A DNA stretch of 7,004 bases from JBBTRP01 sp038065125 (GCA_038065125.1 JBBTRP010000027.1:1-7004); one strand, 5' to 3'; counted from the stretch's first letter, positions 1 to 6,600 are shown. Program-made: numbers and translations. Notes: a model not told the origin generated them from the letters alone.

Positions 1-30
1 GAGCGGGTTCGCACCGGTTTGATGAGCGTC

Positions 31-59
31 TTGCCTGTTACCGTGTTCGTGGGTATGCT
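31..59 (+). promoter_or_regulatory. Putative sigma70-type promoter for the methyltransferase, leaderless geometry
   Basis: A -35-like TTGCCT (31-36), a 17-base spacer and a -10-like TATGCT (54-59) stand directly before the gene. Only six bases separate the -10 box from the ATG at 66, so transcription would start at or next to the start codon and give a leaderless mRNA. There is no Shine-Dalgarno sequence before this ATG, which fits. Each box has two mismatches to consensus, so chance is possible. The competing explanation is coupling to an upstream gene through an ATGA overlap at 66-69. Confidence 0.45.
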
Positions 60-65
60 TTTCAT

Positions 66-833
66 ATGACGAATGAGAACGCGAGAAAACTGATGGAGAT
101 CACCGCGCGGAGTTATTGCTCTATCGCTCCGCAATTTTCGCAGAGCCGCTCAAAGAGTTGGGCCGATTGTACCGCGCTCGCGCGACACGTCAATGACGGT
201 GATCGGGTCCTTGATGTCGGATGCGGGAACGGGCGGCTGTTGCAGTCGTTGGAGTCAAAAAATATCTCTTACACGGGCGTTGACAGTAATCCCGAATTTA
301 TCGAAATTGCGCGGGAACGATATGGGGCAGACGGACACACATTCGCGATCGGAAACATGACGAGTCTTGATGCGATTTCTGAATTATCAGGAGCGACGTT
401 TGATACGGTTTTTTGTATTGCGGCGCTGCATCATCTACCGACAGAGAAACTACGCCTCCAAGCACTCATCCAGATGCGTAAGAGACTTGCTCGGGGCGGG
501 AAGCTCTTGATGGCGAACTGGAATCTCTTCCATCTGACGCTGGAAGAAAAAAGTGTTTGGAAGTACGCACTCAAGCGAATTAAAACTCCCGCGTCTGCAT
601 GGAGTGAGCTCGTTGGCCTTCCTAAGAGCGCGTTCGGTTGGAGAGATCTTCCCACACATTGGCGCGAGGAGCGGCAGGGGCAGTTTTTATATTATTACGC
701 ATTCATCCCCGGTGAAATTTCCCGTTTATGTAAGATGGCGGGATTTACACAAGTCACATCAGAGTACAGTCACAGCGGAACACCGGGACACTGGTGGCAG
801 AGCGGAAATATTTTGACAGTTGCCTATGCCTAA
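66..833 (+). CDS. Class I SAM-dependent methyltransferase, Trm9/ALKBH8-like
   Basis: A 255-residue Rossmann-fold methyltransferase. Motif I, VLDVGCGNG, is at residues 48-56. The acidic residue expected to bind the SAM ribose is D73 (GVDSN). The motif IV/post region is FDTVFCIAALHHLP (112-125), and RLARGGKLLMANW (140-152) follows. The N-terminal segment SIAPQFSQSRSKSW (19-32) closely resembles the conserved opening of eukaryotic Trm9 and the ALKBH8 methyltransferase domain, which methylate modified wobble uridines in tRNA. The histidine pair and the GGK turn also match that group. The C-terminal part has the FIPGEISRLCKMAGF helix typical of these enzymes. A tRNA target is inferred by family resemblance; another small substrate is possible. 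ATG 66 is chosen because the family similarity begins about residue 12 and a promoter precedes it. The frame stays open to the window edge, so a longer N-terminus cannot be excluded. The stop overlaps the next gene. Confidence 0.85.
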   Translation: MTNENARKLMEITARSYCSIAPQFSQSRSKSWADCTALARHVNDGDRVLDVGCGNGRLLQSLESKNISYTGVDSNPEFIEIARERYGADGHTFAIGNMTSLDAISELSGATFDTVFCIAALHHLPTEKLRLQALIQMRKRLARGGKLLMANWNLFHLTLEEKSVWKYALKRIKTPASAWSELVGLPKSAFGWRDLPTHWREERQGQFLYYYAFIPGEISRLCKMAGFTQVTSEYSHSGTPGHWWQSGNILTVAYA

Positions 834-975
834 GAAATCTCGGGCACAACGGAGAGAAGAACGTATACTCAAAGAACGATTCGCCCCGCGCGGCGGGACG
901 CGCGGCGCGCAAGTTGCCCGCGCAAAAGTTGCGCGTGGATATGCCGGATTGTCAAAGGGTCTGAAAAAAAGATGA
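826..975 (+). CDS. Small, strongly basic protein, translationally coupled to the methyltransferase
   Basis: A 49-codon frame runs from ATG 826 to TGA 973-975, and its first 8 bases overlap the end of the methyltransferase gene. Such an overlap lets terminating ribosomes restart, and no separate ribosome binding site is needed. The peptide has about 17 Lys/Arg against 3 Glu and no Cys or Trp. It opens MPKKSRAQRREERILKER, predicted helical, then has a Gly/Arg turn (APRGGTRG, 20-27) and an alternating Ala/Val/basic stretch ending in SKGLKKR. This composition is typical of a ribosome- or nucleic-acid-binding peptide. I do not recognise a family. The region is GC-rich and repetitive (GCGCAA/TTGCGC elements at about 907-938), so a chance open frame is possible. 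The overlap, the composition and the hairpin directly after the stop argue for a real gene. Confidence 0.55.
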   Translation: MPKKSRAQRREERILKERFAPRGGTRGAQVARAKVARGYAGLSKGLKKR

Positions 976-999
976 AGAGCCTTCGACGGGAAGACTCTT
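964..999 (-). terminator. Rho-independent terminator of the minus-strand gene, possibly bidirectional
   Basis: Bases 975-984 and 990-999 form a ten-position stem (AAGAGCCTTC against GAAGACTCTT, one C/A mismatch) with a five-base loop. Read on the minus strand the hairpin is followed, after four bases, by seven T residues (complement of A964-A970), which is terminator geometry for the gene ending at 1007. Read on the plus strand it follows the 49-codon gene immediately (its TGA ends at 975) but has only a short T run, so termination in that direction is likely weaker. Confidence 0.65.
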
Positions 1000-1006
1000 T
1001 GAGATG

Positions 1007-1357
1007 TTAGGATTCCTGGAGGTCGGTGCCTTCGCCAGCCAGCGGGCTGCGTTCGCGGATTTCCGCGATGATGAGGTTTAGGGCTGCCTCTTTAAGATCG
1101 TGGTCAGCGATTACGACATCTCGCCGTTTGTTGTTGGCGAGGAGCAGCCACATCGTATGATTGACCTCTGGGTCCTGGTGGAAGCGACATTGCTCAACTA
1201 GGCAGTCGTGGTCATGCCGGGGCGGGGGAGGCGGCTCTTGTGCCGCTTTTCTTCTTGCCGCCATCTCCTCAAGGAGGTAGGTTACGACCATGAAGCCCAA
1301 GCCCAGGACTGCGAGGCCGAATGCCGCGATTGAACCGAAGGCGATGAACTTGAGCAT
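1007..1357 (-). CDS. Single-pass membrane protein with His/Cys cluster, unknown function
   Basis: A 116-residue protein I cannot assign to a family. Residues 4-29 form one hydrophobic helix rich in Gly, Ala, Leu and Phe, followed by EEMAARRK. The Arg/Lys after the helix predict that the C-terminal part stays in the cytoplasm. A run of five prolines (42-46) separates the anchor from a compact cluster, RHDHDCLVEQCRFH (47-60), whose H48, H50, C52, C57 and H60 could bind a metal; H67 is close by. The rest (about 68-116) looks like one or two amphipathic helices with acidic ends. The start is supported by an AAGGGG ribosome binding site (complement of 1364-1369) six bases upstream and by a strong promoter. 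The gene ends in TAA just before a hairpin terminator, so it is a single-gene transcript, divergent from uvrB and convergent with the methyltransferase pair. Confidence 0.75.
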   Translation of the reverse strand: MLKFIAFGSIAAFGLAVLGLGFMVVTYLLEEMAARRKAAQEPPPPPRHDHDCLVEQCRFHQDPEVNHTMWLLLANNKRRDVVIADHDLKEAALNLIIAEIRERSPLAGEGTDLQES

Positions 1358-1402
1358 GAAAAGCCCCTTCCAGACTTGAAATGCAAACCAATCCTAACGG
1401 AT

Positions 1403-1431
1403 AGTATACCATATTTAAAGCAAAAAGTCAA
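1403..1431 (-). promoter_or_regulatory. Near-consensus sigma70-type promoter for the minus-strand membrane protein gene
   Basis: On the minus strand, TTGACT (complement of 1426-1431) and TATACT (complement of 1403-1408) are separated by exactly 17 bases. Each box differs from consensus at one position. Transcription would start near 1396 and leave a leader of about 39 bases carrying the AAGGGG ribosome binding site. The -35 box reaches base 1431, the A of the uvrB start codon, so polymerase bound here would sit over the beginning of uvrB. Confidence 0.8.
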
Positions 1432-3371
1432 TGATTTTCCGTTGCGTTTCCGATTTCAATCCGGCCGGGGATCAGCCCACAGCGATCGATGGGCTGGTTT
1501 CCGGTTTTCAAAAATTTCCGCGCCAAACCCTTTTGGGAGTGACGGGCAGTGGTAAGACGTTCGTCGTTGCTAAGGTGCTGGAGAAGATCAATAAACCCAC
1601 GCTGGTCCTTGCGCACAACAAAACCCTTGCCGCGCAGCTTTATAACGAGTTCAAAGGATTTTTCCCGGACAGCAAGGTCTGTTATTTTGTCTCGTACTAC
1701 GACTACTACCAGCCGGAAAGTTACTTGCCGCAGACGGACACTTACATCGAAAAGGAGACGCAGATTAATGAAAAGATCGATCAGCTCAGGATCGAAGCGA
1801 TCGCAAGTTTGGTGTCGCGCCCGGACGTAATCGTGGTCTCGTCCGTGTCCTGCATCTACAGTCTTGGCAGTCCGTTTGATTTTTCGCAGAGCGTTTTGAA
1901 ATTTTCCGTGGGGCAAAAATGTTCGCGTAAAGAGCTCGTCTCCGGTCTTGTCGACATTCTCTATCAACGGAACGACACCGCTCTTGCGCCCGGCCGTTTC
2001 CGTGTGCGTGGAGACGTGGTCGACATCATCCAGGGATTTGGCGGGGATGTCGTCAGGTTTGAGTTTTTTGGGAATGAGATCGAGTCCCTTTCCATTCTTG
2101 CCCCGGTGACGCTTGCACAAATCGCGCGCGTTGACACCGTGCAGATTTTTCCGGCAAAGCCGTTCATGGCGCCGGAGGAAAAACGAAAGAAAGCGATTGT
2201 GACCATTCGTGAGGAGCTCGTAAAAACTCTACCCACACTCGGGCCTCTTGAGCGACACCGACTGGAGCAGCGGACCAACTATGATTTAGAGATGATCGAG
2301 CAGCTGGGATACTGCAAGGGGATTGAGAACTATTCACGGCATTTTGACGGGCGCACAAGTGGGGAACCACCGTTCTGTCTGTTGGACTTCTTTAAGCACA
2401 GTCCGTTTTCGAAAGATTTTCTCCTCGTGATTGACGAGAGTCATGCGACCGTGCCGCAGGTCGGAGGGATGTTTGCCGGTGATCGGAGCAGGAAAAAAAA
2501 TCTCATCGACTACGGTTTCCGGTTGCCGTCCGCGTACGACAATCGGCCGCTTCGGTGGAATGAGTTTGAACAGTATCTGGGACACTCGATTTTTGTGAGC
2601 GCAACGCCCGCTGAGTATGAGCGCTCAACGAGCGGACAGGTGGTGGAGCTGGTTGTTCGTCCGACCGGACTCGTCGACCCCGAGATTACCGTGAAGCCGA
2701 TCGCGGGGTGTATTGCCGATCTTATGACCGAGATTATTGTGACCCGTGAACAGGGAAGCCGCGTCCTCGTGACCGCGTTGACCAAACGATCTGCCGAGGA
2801 GCTTGCGGAATACTTGGTGCAGCACGACGTGAAGGCGCGCTACCTGCACAGCGAGATCGACACACTCGACCGCTCTAAAATTCTCAAGGAGTTGCGCCAG
2901 GGGGTGTTTGACGTGCTTGTCGGCATCAATTTGCTGCGCGAGGGGCTCGATTTACCCGAGGTCGGGCTGGTCGCGATCCTGGATGCTGACAAGGAAGGGT
3001 TTTTACGCAATGCAACCAGCTTGATTCAGACCATCGGTCGCGCGGCACGAAACATCGATGGACGAGCTGTGATGTATGCAGACACCGTGACCGGCTCGAT
3101 GCGTTCGGCGATTGAGGAGACCGACCGACGGAGATCGATTCAGCGGGCATACAATAAAGAGCACGGCATCACGCCCGCAAGCATTCAAAAGGCCATCGGC
3201 GAGGATCTCGTCCCGACCGTGGACAGCGAAGAGCGCACCCTCGTCTTCAGACCCCTTCCCGACCTGGAAGAAGAGTTACGCATCGCAGTCGAACTCCTCG
3301 ACTTTGAACGCGCGATCACCCTGCGCGACGCGATCAAGAAAATAAAAGCAAAACGAGCGTCGCAGGAGTAG
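1431..3371 (+). CDS. uvrB: UvrABC excision nuclease subunit B (UvrB)
   Basis: Complete UvrB, 646 residues, slightly shorter than the 660-675 usual in model bacteria. It is the damage-verifying helicase of nucleotide excision repair: UvrA loads it, and it recruits UvrC for incision. The N-terminus has FNPAGDQPTAI (9-19) and Walker A GVTGSGKT (36-43, K42). The beta-hairpin aromatics that clamp DNA are present in YYDYYQPESY (89-98), followed by the family's TDTYIEKE. The helicase motif II is DESH (335-338), motif III is VSATPAEYE, and motif VI is GRAARN (536-541). REGLDLPEVGLVAILDADKE is also intact. The last 36 residues form the UVR domain that binds UvrC and UvrA. ATG 1431 is the only reasonable start: a TAA at 1416-1418 precedes it in frame, and the protein begins as other UvrBs do. 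No Shine-Dalgarno is visible, so the leader must be short. The ABC exporter gene follows two bases after the stop. Confidence 0.98.
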   Translation: MIFRCVSDFNPAGDQPTAIDGLVSGFQKFPRQTLLGVTGSGKTFVVAKVLEKINKPTLVLAHNKTLAAQLYNEFKGFFPDSKVCYFVSYYDYYQPESYLPQTDTYIEKETQINEKIDQLRIEAIASLVSRPDVIVVSSVSCIYSLGSPFDFSQSVLKFSVGQKCSRKELVSGLVDILYQRNDTALAPGRFRVRGDVVDIIQGFGGDVVRFEFFGNEIESLSILAPVTLAQIARVDTVQIFPAKPFMAPEEKRKKAIVTIREELVKTLPTLGPLERHRLEQRTNYDLEMIEQLGYCKGIENYSRHFDGRTSGEPPFCLLDFFKHSPFSKDFLLVIDESHATVPQVGGMFAGDRSRKKNLIDYGFRLPSAYDNRPLRWNEFEQYLGHSIFVSATPAEYERSTSGQVVELVVRPTGLVDPEITVKPIAGCIADLMTEIIVTREQGSRVLVTALTKRSAEELAEYLVQHDVKARYLHSEIDTLDRSKILKELRQGVFDVLVGINLLREGLDLPEVGLVAILDADKEGFLRNATSLIQTIGRAARNIDGRAVMYADTVTGSMRSAIEETDRRRSIQRAYNKEHGITPASIQKAIGEDLVPTVDSEERTLVFRPLPDLEEELRIAVELLDFERAITLRDAIKKIKAKRASQE

Positions 3372-3373
3372 AG

Positions 3374-5200
3374 GTGGCGATCCGGAGGGTGTATACTGGT
3401 TGTATGCCTCGTTCAAAAGCAAAAGATATTCGCTCGCACGATGTGCTCATCGTGTATTGGCAGTCGATGAAGACGCATCGTCTGCTGGTTGTCGTTGCGC
3501 TTTTTGGTACCGCCATCAGCACGATTGTGAGTCTTGCGTACCCGTTTTTTTATCGGGAGTTCATCGATCTCCTCTCGGTAGCTCAATCGCGGGAGGAGGC
3601 GTATCCGGTTCTTTTCCAGATCATTATGGCGATGCTGACGGTCTCACTTATCGACCGAGTATTTCAGCGAGCATCCGGGTTTTTTGATGCCGCGTTTCAA
3701 TGCCGCGTGATGGCCGATCTGTGCACGGAGTCGTTCCGCGTGCTCTTACGGCATTCGCATGGGTTTTTTGCAAATAATTTCACCGGGGCGCTCGTGCAGA
3801 AGGTGAATCGACTCTCGCGCTCGTTCGAGCGGTTCTGGGATGCGATCCAGTACGGATTTTTCCCGCTCTCAATCCGCATTATCGGAACGATCATTCTTCT
3901 GTGGACGGTCAACTCATCCGTCGCAATCGCGATGCTCGTGTGGACGATTCTGTTTATCATTTTCAACGTTCTCTTCTCGCTTTACAAAATTCGATTCGAT
4001 ACGATCCGCGCCAATCTTGACTCAAAAGTCACCGGCGCGCTCGCTGACGCGATCACCAATAACACGAACATCAAGCTTTTTGCGGCGACCGGACGGGAAG
4101 AGAAGCGGTTTTTCGATGTTGCCGAATTGCGCAGAAAAAGTCAGGTTCTGAGTTGGAATCTAGGGAACATCAATATGTCCGTGCAAAGCGTCCTGGTTCT
4201 GATTCTGGAATTTTTTCTGTTGTATATCGCGCTCAACGCGTGGAAGGCGGGAACGTTGAGCGTGGGAACATTTGTATTGATTCAATCCTACTCGATTGAA
4301 CTTTTTTTCCGACTCTGGGATTTGGGCAGAAAGATCCGCGAGGTGTACGAGTCGATTGCGGACAGCAAAGAGATGGTCGAAATTTTTAAGGCACCGCGAG
4401 CGGTCGTTGATGGGGACGGGTCTGTGCCACTCACGGTGAAGGGCGGAAAGATCCAATTTCAGAATGTATTGTTCTGCTATCCTAACGGCCGGACACTGAT
4501 CGATCGGCTCTCATTCACGATTCGTGCAGGCGAACGGGTTGCGTTTGTGGGGCCGTCCGGCGCGGGCAAAACAACCATCATCAATCTCCTGCTACGTTTC
4601 TATAATATTCAGGCGGGTTCGATCAGTATCGACGGCAGAAATATCGCCAAAGTCACGCAAGACAGCGTGCGCGAGGCGATTGGGTTCGTGCCGCAGGAGC
4701 CGATTTTGTTCCATCGTACGCTTATGGAAAACATCCGGTATGGCAGGTCCGAGGCGAGTGATGCTGAGGTGTTTGAGGCGTCGCGCAGAGCACACTGCGA
4801 TGAGTTTATCGCACGGCTCTCTAAGGGGTACGACACGATGGTCGGTGAACGGGGGATCAAACTCTCCGGCGGGGAGCGGCAGCGTATCGCGATCGCGCGT
4901 GCAATCGTGAAGAACGCGCCTGTTCTCGTCCTGGACGAGGCGACCTCCAGCCTTGACTCGCATTCTGAGCAGCTGATTCAGGACGCGCTCGGGCAGCTGA
5001 TGAGCGGCCGGACGACCATCGCGATCGCGCATCGTCTCTCTACCATTCGCATGATGGATCGTATTATCGTCATGGATAAAGGCGGCATTGCCGAAGAGGG
5101 AACGCACGACCAATTATTGAAACGCAAAAAAGGATTGTACCGGCACTTGTGGCATCTGCAATCAGGAGGATTCCTTGCCCAAGGCGGCGAGGTGAGCTAG
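3374..5200 (+). CDS. ABC exporter, fused membrane and ATP-binding domains (MsbA/ABCB-like)
   Basis: A half-transporter of 608 residues that should dimerise in the cytoplasmic membrane and export a substrate using ATP. Six membrane helices lie near residues 37-60, 77-95, 161-180, 182-204, 268-288 and 294-315. The ATPase domain is complete: A-loop Y369, Walker A GPSGAGKTT (393-401), Q-loop Q441, signature LSGGERQ (497-503), Walker B VLVLDE (517-522, catalytic E522) and switch H553. With no catalytic residue missing, a homodimer is plausible. The substrate (lipid, drug or peptide) cannot be told from the sequence, and no peptidase domain is present. Two starts compete. GTG 3374 has AGGAG five bases upstream inside the end of uvrB and would be coupled to it. 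ATG 3404 (ten residues shorter) lies six bases after a TATACT -10 box and would suit a leaderless transcript. The lipoprotein gene follows 39 bases downstream. Confidence 0.95.
   Translation: MAIRRVYTGCMPRSKAKDIRSHDVLIVYWQSMKTHRLLVVVALFGTAISTIVSLAYPFFYREFIDLLSVAQSREEAYPVLFQIIMAMLTVSLIDRVFQRASGFFDAAFQCRVMADLCTESFRVLLRHSHGFFANNFTGALVQKVNRLSRSFERFWDAIQYGFFPLSIRIIGTIILLWTVNSSVAIAMLVWTILFIIFNVLFSLYKIRFDTIRANLDSKVTGALADAITNNTNIKLFAATGREEKRFFDVAELRRKSQVLSWNLGNINMSVQSVLVLILEFFLLYIALNAWKAGTLSVGTFVLIQSYSIELFFRLWDLGRKIREVYESIADSKEMVEIFKAPRAVVDGDGSVPLTVKGGKIQFQNVLFCYPNGRTLIDRLSFTIRAGERVAFVGPSGAGKTTIINLLLRFYNIQAGSISIDGRNIAKVTQDSVREAIGFVPQEPILFHRTLMENIRYGRSEASDAEVFEASRRAHCDEFIARLSKGYDTMVGERGIKLSGGERQRIAIARAIVKNAPVLVLDEATSSLDSHSEQLIQDALGQLMSGRTTIAIAHRLSTIRMMDRIIVMDKGGIAEEGTHDQLLKRKKGLYRHLWHLQSGGFLAQGGEVS
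3392..3397 (+). promoter_or_regulatory. Candidate -10 box for leaderless start of the ABC exporter at ATG 3404
   Basis: TATACT matches the -10 consensus at five of six positions and ends six bases before ATG 3404, the same distance as at the methyltransferase gene. No convincing -35 box is present 16-18 bases upstream. If active, it would express the exporter independently of uvrB. Confidence 0.35.
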
Positions 5201-5239
5201 GGTGGTGCGGTAGAGAGAGTATTAGAGAGGAGTCAGATC

Positions 5240-6475
5240 ATGAAAATTCGGTTCGCGCTTGGCGGACTCGTCCTACTAACGGCGTGCGCATTGACGCTGA
5301 ATCCGCCGCCCAATCCGACGGCGACCGATTCGCCCTCGCCACGGCCGACCGCCCAGGTGATCAAGATCGGTTTGCCCAGCCCGAGCGCATCGAGCGGTGC
5401 CATGCAGCCGAGTACGAGGCCATCGACGTCGCAGACCAGTGGACCCACGTCGACCACAGGACCGACTGCGTCCCCGGCGCCGACCACGACTCCCACGCCG
5501 ACCCCGCGTCCCCTGTGGAGTCGGATCGAGCCGGGCGTGGAGGTGTTGGAGGAGGGCGTCCTAAGCATCCCCCGCGAAGGGTATTTGCCAATTCGGCCGC
5601 GTAGGCCCTCCGGTGTCGTAGTACGCACCGGGGCGCCAGGAACCTCCGAAGCAGGAAAGCAGGAGCTTTGGATCCAGTTCAATCAGCTACCGATCAATCT
5701 CACCAAGAGTCTTCCGTGTGATCTGTGGGCACGGTCGGAAGGGGGCGATATATGCTCCTCACTATACGATGCGCCAGGATTTGTCGCGTACGACACGGCT
5801 ACAGCGACATGGTCGTTCCGCGCTATGAGCTCCGATTTCGGATGTCAGGGGAATACGACCGTGTATGACAGTAGTTCGGGCTATCGCTTTTACTACATTG
5901 CTCCCTGTCATCCCGATAACTATCCTACCCTGGCAAGGGCTCCGGTCATTTCTGCTGACGACTCAGGGACTTTCACCGTGAAGGTGCAAGGAGCAACGGT
6001 GGCATCAGTTCCGATAACGGATGACTTCAGGCGAGTCGCCCATCCCCCGATGTATTACCTCAAGGAGTGGCGCGGAGGAAAACCGCTTGAGGAGTATGGC
6101 AACACGATGGCCGGGTATACTGCCTGGGCTAACGAGCGACTCTACAACAGCACCTTTACTCGCGACACCGGCAAGGCCGCCGTTGTCTGGTGGTCCAAGA
6201 GTGATAACGCCTGGCGAATTACCGACCTCGCTTTCTTATCGATTCCGGCCGGGAGTTATCTCTATGACACGACGCCGCTGTACCTGGCGGTCGACCCCGT
6301 GAGCGGCGCATTCTTCTTCGTCGTTCCCGAAAACAATGTATACCAGCTCTATCGGCTTGATCGGGCCGAGACAACTAGCCGCGTTCCATACCAGCCCTAC
6401 CGCTACTGGGGCAGAGTGTACAAGGTCGCCGCGGACTATATCCACGATAACGGAGTACTCGTCTCGGTGAGGTAG
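5240..6475 (+). CDS. Secreted lipoprotein with Pro/Thr/Ser linker and disulfide-capable domain, unknown function
   Basis: A 411-residue exported protein. MKIRF plus a hydrophobic core ends in the lipobox LTAC (13-16), so C16 should be lipidated and the protein anchored on the outer face of the membrane. Residues 21-91 are a flexible linker dominated by Pro, Thr and Ser, as used to hold domains away from the surface or across a cell wall. The remaining 320 residues look globular and beta-rich, with many Tyr and Trp. They hold only four cysteines (C160, C172, C202, C223), enough for two disulfides, as expected outside the cytoplasm. Phrases such as VVWWSKSDNAWRITDLAF and LYLAVDPVSGAFFFVV resemble strands of a propeller or beta-sandwich, but I cannot name the fold. 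The start has GGAG (5229-5232) seven bases upstream. Its closeness to the exporter gene suggests co-transcription; a functional link is only inferred. A strong terminator follows. Confidence 0.85.
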   Translation: MKIRFALGGLVLLTACALTLNPPPNPTATDSPSPRPTAQVIKIGLPSPSASSGAMQPSTRPSTSQTSGPTSTTGPTASPAPTTTPTPTPRPLWSRIEPGVEVLEEGVLSIPREGYLPIRPRRPSGVVVRTGAPGTSEAGKQELWIQFNQLPINLTKSLPCDLWARSEGGDICSSLYDAPGFVAYDTATATWSFRAMSSDFGCQGNTTVYDSSSGYRFYYIAPCHPDNYPTLARAPVISADDSGTFTVKVQGATVASVPITDDFRRVAHPPMYYLKEWRGGKPLEEYGNTMAGYTAWANERLYNSTFTRDTGKAAVVWWSKSDNAWRITDLAFLSIPAGSYLYDTTPLYLAVDPVSGAFFFVVPENNVYQLYRLDRAETTSRVPYQPYRYWGRVYKVAADYIHDNGVLVSVR

Positions 6476-6518
6476 AGTCAAACTCGGCCTCGCTCGCGAA
6501 ATCTCCATCTCGCCCGCC

Positions 6519-6553
6519 GCCCGCCTTCGCGCATCGGCGGGCATTTTATTTTT
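6519..6553 (+). terminator. Rho-independent terminator after the lipoprotein gene
   Basis: GCCCGCC (6519-6525) and GGCGGGC (6536-6542) form a perfect seven-base GC stem around a ten-base loop, followed at once by ATTTTATTTTT. It lies 43 bases after the lipoprotein stop and should end transcription of the plus-strand genes. Confidence 0.88.
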
Positions 6554-6563
6554 CAAAAATAAA
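6545..6563. repeat. Perfect A/T palindrome shared by two convergent terminators
   Basis: TTTATTTTT (6545-6553) and AAAAATAAA (6555-6563) are exact reverse complements around one C. The left half is the T-tract of the plus-strand terminator and the right half provides the T-tract of the minus-strand terminator. Confidence 0.8.
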
Positions 6564-6588
6564 TCGGACACGATGGCGGGTCGTGTCC
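6555..6588 (-). terminator. Rho-independent terminator for a minus-strand transcript
   Basis: GGACACGA (6566-6573) and TCGTGTCC (6581-6588) pair perfectly over eight bases with a seven-base loop. Read on the minus strand, the stem is followed by GATTTATTTTT, the T-rich tail expected of a terminator. On the plus strand only a short TT follows, so the minus direction is meant. This implies a minus-strand gene immediately to its right. Confidence 0.78.
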
Positions 6589-6600
6589 TTGTGTGGAGTG

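Noticed and set aside
905..940. GCGCAA/TTGCGC repeats within the small basic gene
   Set aside because: They reflect Ala/Arg/Val codons in a GC-rich context and form no array or regular spacing.
1358..1430. LexA/SOS operator before uvrB
   Set aside because: Neither a CTGT-N8-ACAG-like nor a GAAC-N4-GTTC-like site is present in the intergenic stretch.
1428..2120. A 230-codon open frame on the minus strand opposite uvrB
   Set aside because: uvrB on the other strand is unmistakable over the same bases. The antisense frame has no family features and arises from GC-rich codon structure.
4592..5113. A 173-codon minus-strand open frame opposite the ATPase domain
   Set aside because: It lies entirely over conserved ABC motifs and has no start signals or recognisable domain; it is a shadow.
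5149..5682. Long open frames on both strands over the start of the lipoprotein gene
   Set aside because: The lipobox frame has a Shine-Dalgarno and a coherent signal, stalk and domain. The others are products of the Pro/Thr-rich, low-complexity DNA.
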